The translations under genes and the position numbers were made by a program. Of a stretch of DNA of 9,283 nt, positions 6,455 to 9,283 are shown piece after piece. The notes beneath the pieces are model-generated. The model was given only the letters and a program-made list of their open reading frames with translations. It searched no databases and was not told the origin of the DNA. Origin of the DNA: Chloroflexota bacterium (GTDB lineage: Bacteria; Chloroflexota; Dehalococcoidia; Bin125); NCBI GenBank assembly GCA_026705105.1, contig JAPPBK010000299.1, positions 1-9,283 on the forward strand. Reading direction: 5' to 3'. Numbering within the stretch: the stretch's first letter is position 1; each line of letters begins with the position of its first letter.

Positions 6455-7564
6455 TCAGCGGGCGAAGCCGATCGCGTCGTCAAGGACGACCACCTGGACG
6501 GGATCGTCCGGTTGCCAGACCACCTCTGTGCGTAGTCGGGTCTCGACCTGGAGACCGGAAGGCAACCGCACCCGTACGACCTGATCGTGGCCGTAGTACT
6601 CGCTATTGATCACCCGCGCCGCCTCGACGTCGTCCCTGTCCGCGTCCTTGAGCGCGAGCTGTTCCGGCCGCAGCAGCACATCGAGCGGCCGTCCGTCCTC
6701 GCCCTCACTCGGGTTGAGCAGGATCACGAAGCCCAGTTCGGTCTCCGCGCCATAACGAACGCTCGTCGCCGGCAGGATGTTGGCGTCGCCCACAAACGAG
6801 CCGATGAACCGAGTTTCGGGCCGGTAGTAGATGTCGTCCGGCGCGCCAATCTGTTCGATCCGGCCCTCGCGCATCACGGCCACCCGGTCGGCCAGCGAGA
6901 GCGCCTCCTCGCGGTCGTGGGTCACGAACACCGCCGCCGTGTTTGCCGCCTTGAGGATTCGGCGCATCGCCAGGCGCAGGCTGGCGCGCAGATTCTGGTC
7001 GAGGTTGCTGAACGGCTCGTCCAGCAGCACCGCCGCCGGCTCCGGCGCCAGCGCCCGCGCCAGCGCGACCCGCTGCGCTTCGCCGCCCGACAGTTCGTGC
7101 GGATAGCGCTCGCCGAATTCGCGCAGGCCGACCAGTTCCAGCATCTCCGACACCCGGGCGGGCGTCGCCTCTCGGCGGAATCGACGCCAGGGCCGCGTCC
7201 ACCAGGCGCGGTGTCCGTCGGCCAGGCCGAAGGCGATGTTCTCGGTCACGCTCAGGTGCGGAAAGAGCGCAAAGTCCTGCGGCACGATGCCGACCCGCCG
7301 ACGCTCGGGCGGCCGCCAGACGCCGGGTCCGACCGCCGTCTCTCCGTTGATCTGGACCAGTCCCTCGTCGGGACGCTCGAATCCGGCGATGACGCGCAGC
7401 GTGGTCGACTTGCCGCAACCGCTCGGTCCCAACAGCGCCACGATTTCGCCACGCTTGACCTCAAATGACACATCGCGGACCGCGACCGTCTCCCCGAAGG
7501 TCTTGGTGACGTGTTCTGCGACCAGGGCGTCGATGTCGGAGGCTGGATCAAGTGCGGAGTTCAC
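6455..7564 (-). CDS. ABC transporter ATP-binding protein, FbpC/PotA-like (probable Fe(III) importer)
   Basis: A 369-residue cytoplasmic ATPase that powers import through the adjacent permease. Numbered from the GTG start: Walker A GPSGCGKST (46-54), Q-loop VPQDFALFPH (Gln96), signature LSGGE (158-162), Walker B VLLDEP (179-184), D-loop SNLD and His216 in VTHDREEAL. A C-terminal TOBE region follows (about 265-369), including RPETRFIGSFVGDANILPA. The architecture is that of CUT1/FbpC-type ATPases. The region after the Q-loop (about 115-135, WW/RRR-rich) is longer than usual. The GTG at 7564 has GGGAG five bases upstream; the in-frame TTG at 7576 would overlap that site. It overlaps the permease end by 17 bp, typical of translational coupling. 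Iron is inferred from similarity; 2-aminoethylphosphonate or other substrates remain possible. Confidence 0.93.
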   Translation of the reverse strand: MNSALDPASDIDALVAEHVTKTFGETVAVRDVSFEVKRGEIVALLGPSGCGKSTTLRVIAGFERPDEGLVQINGETAVGPGVWRPPERRRVGIVPQDFALFPHLSVTENIAFGLADGHRAWWTRPWRRFRREATPARVSEMLELVGLREFGERYPHELSGGEAQRVALARALAPEPAAVLLDEPFSNLDQNLRASLRLAMRRILKAANTAAVFVTHDREEALSLADRVAVMREGRIEQIGAPDDIYYRPETRFIGSFVGDANILPATSVRYGAETELGFVILLNPSEGEDGRPLDVLLRPEQLALKDADRDDVEAARVINSEYYGHDQVVRVRLPSGLQVETRLRTEVVWQPDDPVQVVVLDDAIGFAR

Positions 7565-9155
7565 GCTCGCTCCCAAACAAGAGGAACATTGGAATCGCGG
7601 CGCACGCGAGCAGCAGCAGCGCGGCGGCGGCGGCGCGGGCGAAGAAGGCCTCTTCCGTGTGTCCCCAGAGCGTAGTCGCCAGCGTGTTGAACTCGATCGG
7701 CGCGAGGATCACCGTGGCGGGCAGTTCCTTCATCGTCGTCAGGAACACGAGCGCAAACCCGGCAAGCAGGCCAGGAGCAATCAGGGGCAAGGTGACACTA
7801 CAGAACGTCTGCCACTGGCTGCGACTGAGTGAACGGGACGCCTCCTCGAGACCTGGCTGTATTCGGACCAGGGACGTTCGCAGCCCCGCGATCGCCTGAG
7901 GTAGAAAGAGCACGGTGTACGCGAAAATCAGCGTGATCAATGTCTGATAGATAATGGGCATGGTGCGCAATGCGAAGAAGACCAACGCGAACGCGACGAC
8001 GACTCCGGGCAGTGCATACCCCACGTATGAGACACGGTCGATCACCCGAGACAGGAATCCTGGGCGACGAATCACGACAATGGCGATCGGCATTGCGGCT
8101 ATCACGGTCACTCCCCCGGCGAGAGCGGACACATAGACAGACTTGAGCGCGGCGTCCCAGAGTCCCGGGAACGTCTCTCCGTGATTCAAACCAATCGAGA
8201 GCCAGTGGAACAACACCGCCACCGGCACGACCAGGGCGACGACCATGATGATGCTCAAGCCGAGGACGATGGGCCAGCGCCATCGGCCCAGACCGACCAG
8301 TCTCGGCCTCCGCGCAGCGCCGCTGCCGAGCCGGTGATACCGGGCACGGCGTCGCTGCGACCAGTCGATCAACAGCACAACTGCAACGAGTCCGACCAGC
8401 ACCAACGACAGGACGGCAGCTCCGGACAGGTCGAAGGCCGATCTGAGCCGCAGATAGACCGCCCACGTGAACGTCTCGTACTGCATGAACGAGACCGCGC
8501 CGAATTCCGAGATGGTGTACAGCGCGACCAGCAGACTGCCCGTCGCGATCGGGACGCGTAACTGGGGGACCGTGACTCGCCAGAATGCTCCCCAGGCCGA
8601 ATGTCCGAGAGAACGGGCCGCTTCTTCGATCGCCGGATCGATGTCGCGCAGTCCGGCGCGGACCACGATCAGGAGGTAGGGAAATGTGAACAGCGTGATC
8701 GTCAGCCAGGAACCAAAGAAGCCGTAGATCTCGGGAAGCTGTTCGACACCCAGCGGCGCGAGCAGATCCTGAAGCGATCCGTTCGGCCCCAGGGCGATGA
8801 TGAACGCGAATGCGCCCACGTACGAGGGAATCGCCAGGGGAACGACGGTGATCGTCCGCCAGAAGCCGGCAAACGGAATATTCGTGCGCTCGGTCAAAAA
8901 GGCGATGGGCAGCGCGATTGCGGCGCAGGTCACCGTCACTGCTGCCGTGAGTGACGCCGTGTTGGTCAACAGGCGCAACGTGTTGCCGCTCAGCACTCTG
9001 GACCAATCGTCGGCGTCGGCGGTTGCGGCTCGCAGAATCAGGTAGACCAGGGGAATGCAAGCTGCGCCGGCCACTGCCAGCGCCAGGATCCAGATCGTCG
9101 GGATCGACAAGCGGAGACGCGATGGCAGCTCGACAGTCCCGCTGAGAATGCTCAT
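7548..9155 (-). CDS. ABC transporter permease, fused two-domain FbpB-like
   Basis: A 535-residue inner-membrane protein made of two fused permease domains. About 12 hydrophobic segments are visible, near 21-42, 64-87, 101-122, 147-166, 203-223, 246-264, 294-318, 337-361, 376-397, 402-422, 459-479 and 506-527. Each half carries an EAA loop that docks on the ATPase: EEAARSLGHSAWG (177-189) and EEASRSLSRSQWQ (437-449). The link between the halves (268-293) is Arg-rich. This two-in-one arrangement is characteristic of the Fe(III) FbpB family and of ThiP-like permeases; with an FbpC-type ATPase next to it, ferric iron is the likeliest substrate. The ATG at 9155 is the first start before the first helix; the Shine-Dalgarno site is weak. 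The substrate-binding protein gene is not present and probably lies beyond the right edge. Confidence 0.92.
   Translation of the reverse strand: MSILSGTVELPSRLRLSIPTIWILALAVAGAACIPLVYLILRAATADADDWSRVLSGNTLRLLTNTASLTAAVTVTCAAIALPIAFLTERTNIPFAGFWRTITVVPLAIPSYVGAFAFIIALGPNGSLQDLLAPLGVEQLPEIYGFFGSWLTITLFTFPYLLIVVRAGLRDIDPAIEEAARSLGHSAWGAFWRVTVPQLRVPIATGSLLVALYTISEFGAVSFMQYETFTWAVYLRLRSAFDLSGAAVLSLVLVGLVAVVLLIDWSQRRRARYHRLGSGAARRPRLVGLGRWRWPIVLGLSIIMVVALVVPVAVLFHWLSIGLNHGETFPGLWDAALKSVYVSALAGGVTVIAAMPIAIVVIRRPGFLSRVIDRVSYVGYALPGVVVAFALVFFALRTMPIIYQTLITLIFAYTVLFLPQAIAGLRTSLVRIQPGLEEASRSLSRSQWQTFCSVTLPLIAPGLLAGFALVFLTTMKELPATVILAPIEFNTLATTLWGHTEEAFFARAAAAALLLLACAAIPMFLLFGSERELRT
7570..7574 (-). promoter_or_regulatory. 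Shine-Dalgarno site supporting the ATPase GTG start at 7564
   Basis: The minus strand reads GGGAG five bases before the GTG at 7564. It lies inside the last codons of the permease, consistent with coupled translation of the two transporter genes. Confidence 0.55.
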
Positions 9156-9200
9156 TGCTGGAGGCTATCCCAGTGTTTCATCGCAACGGCGCAAGAAAGT

Positions 9201-9237
9201 CAATGTTCCCGGCCGGGTTGATCGGCCGGGAACATTG
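9201..9237 (-). terminator. Strong hairpin upstream of the permease, possible terminator or attenuator
   Basis: A perfect 15-bp inverted repeat, CAATGTTCCCGGCCG (9201-9215) with its complement (9223-9237), around a 7-base loop. Read leftwards it is followed by ACTTTCTTG, a modest T-rich stretch. This fits a rho-independent terminator or partial terminator for an upstream leftward gene, as often found between a binding-protein gene and its permease gene in ABC operons. The remaining right-edge sequence (9238-9283) is too short for gene identification; all three minus frames are open there. Confidence 0.55.
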
Positions 9238-9283
9238 GATGTGGTTCGTACCACGTGGTCTGCTTTGGATGGACCGCTGCCGC

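Noticed and set aside
7798..9060. Leftward open frame of 420 codons within the permease gene
   Set aside because: It is a shifted reading of the permease. It lacks membrane segments and is rich in Arg, His and Ser.

Overview
This is a GC-rich chromosomal window. It is dense with metabolic genes and holds no phage, transposase, CRISPR, rRNA or tRNA signal that I could recognise. The combination of three LLM-class (F420- or FMN-type) oxidoreductases, a DinB-fold protein, a LACTB2-like metallo-hydrolase and an Fbp-type ABC transporter suggests a Chloroflexota-like bacterium (Thermomicrobia or SAR202-like), or less likely an actinobacterium. That placement is inference from gene content only.

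Layout. At the left edge, the 3' part of a D-2-hydroxyacid dehydrogenase reads rightwards (1-747). Everything else reads leftwards. Two same-strand blocks follow, listed in transcription order. Block 1 (9155 to 6455) is a fused 12-helix ABC permease overlapping its ATPase, an Fe(III)-type importer whose substrate-binding protein is not in the window. Block 2 (6361 to 837) is an Rv1855c-like LLM oxidoreductase, a DinB/YfiT-fold protein, an MBL-fold hydrolase with a winged helix and a basic tail, two tandem paralogous LLM oxidoreductases, and a small alpha/beta hydrolase. The first four genes of block 2 are separated by only 19-32 bp and mostly have good Shine-Dalgarno sites, which suggests one transcript. 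The last two junctions are wider (55 and 67 bp), and each contains a palindromic repeat.

How the genes may work together. Block 2 looks like a small catabolic or detoxification cassette: flavin/F420 redox enzymes plus two hydrolases and a putative metal- or thiol-dependent DinB enzyme. No substrate can be read from the sequence. The iron-type transporter may be an independent unit, since 93 bp separate it from block 2.

Non-coding structure. A pair of near-identical ~44-bp palindromic elements in opposite orientation brackets the alpha/beta hydrolase gene. An unrelated 8-bp-stem hairpin lies between the tandem LLM genes. A perfect 15-bp-stem hairpin lies upstream of the permease. I found no clearly undescribed system. 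The most interesting items are the three-LLM cassette, the tandem LLM pair with uneven divergence, and the basic tail on the MBL protein.
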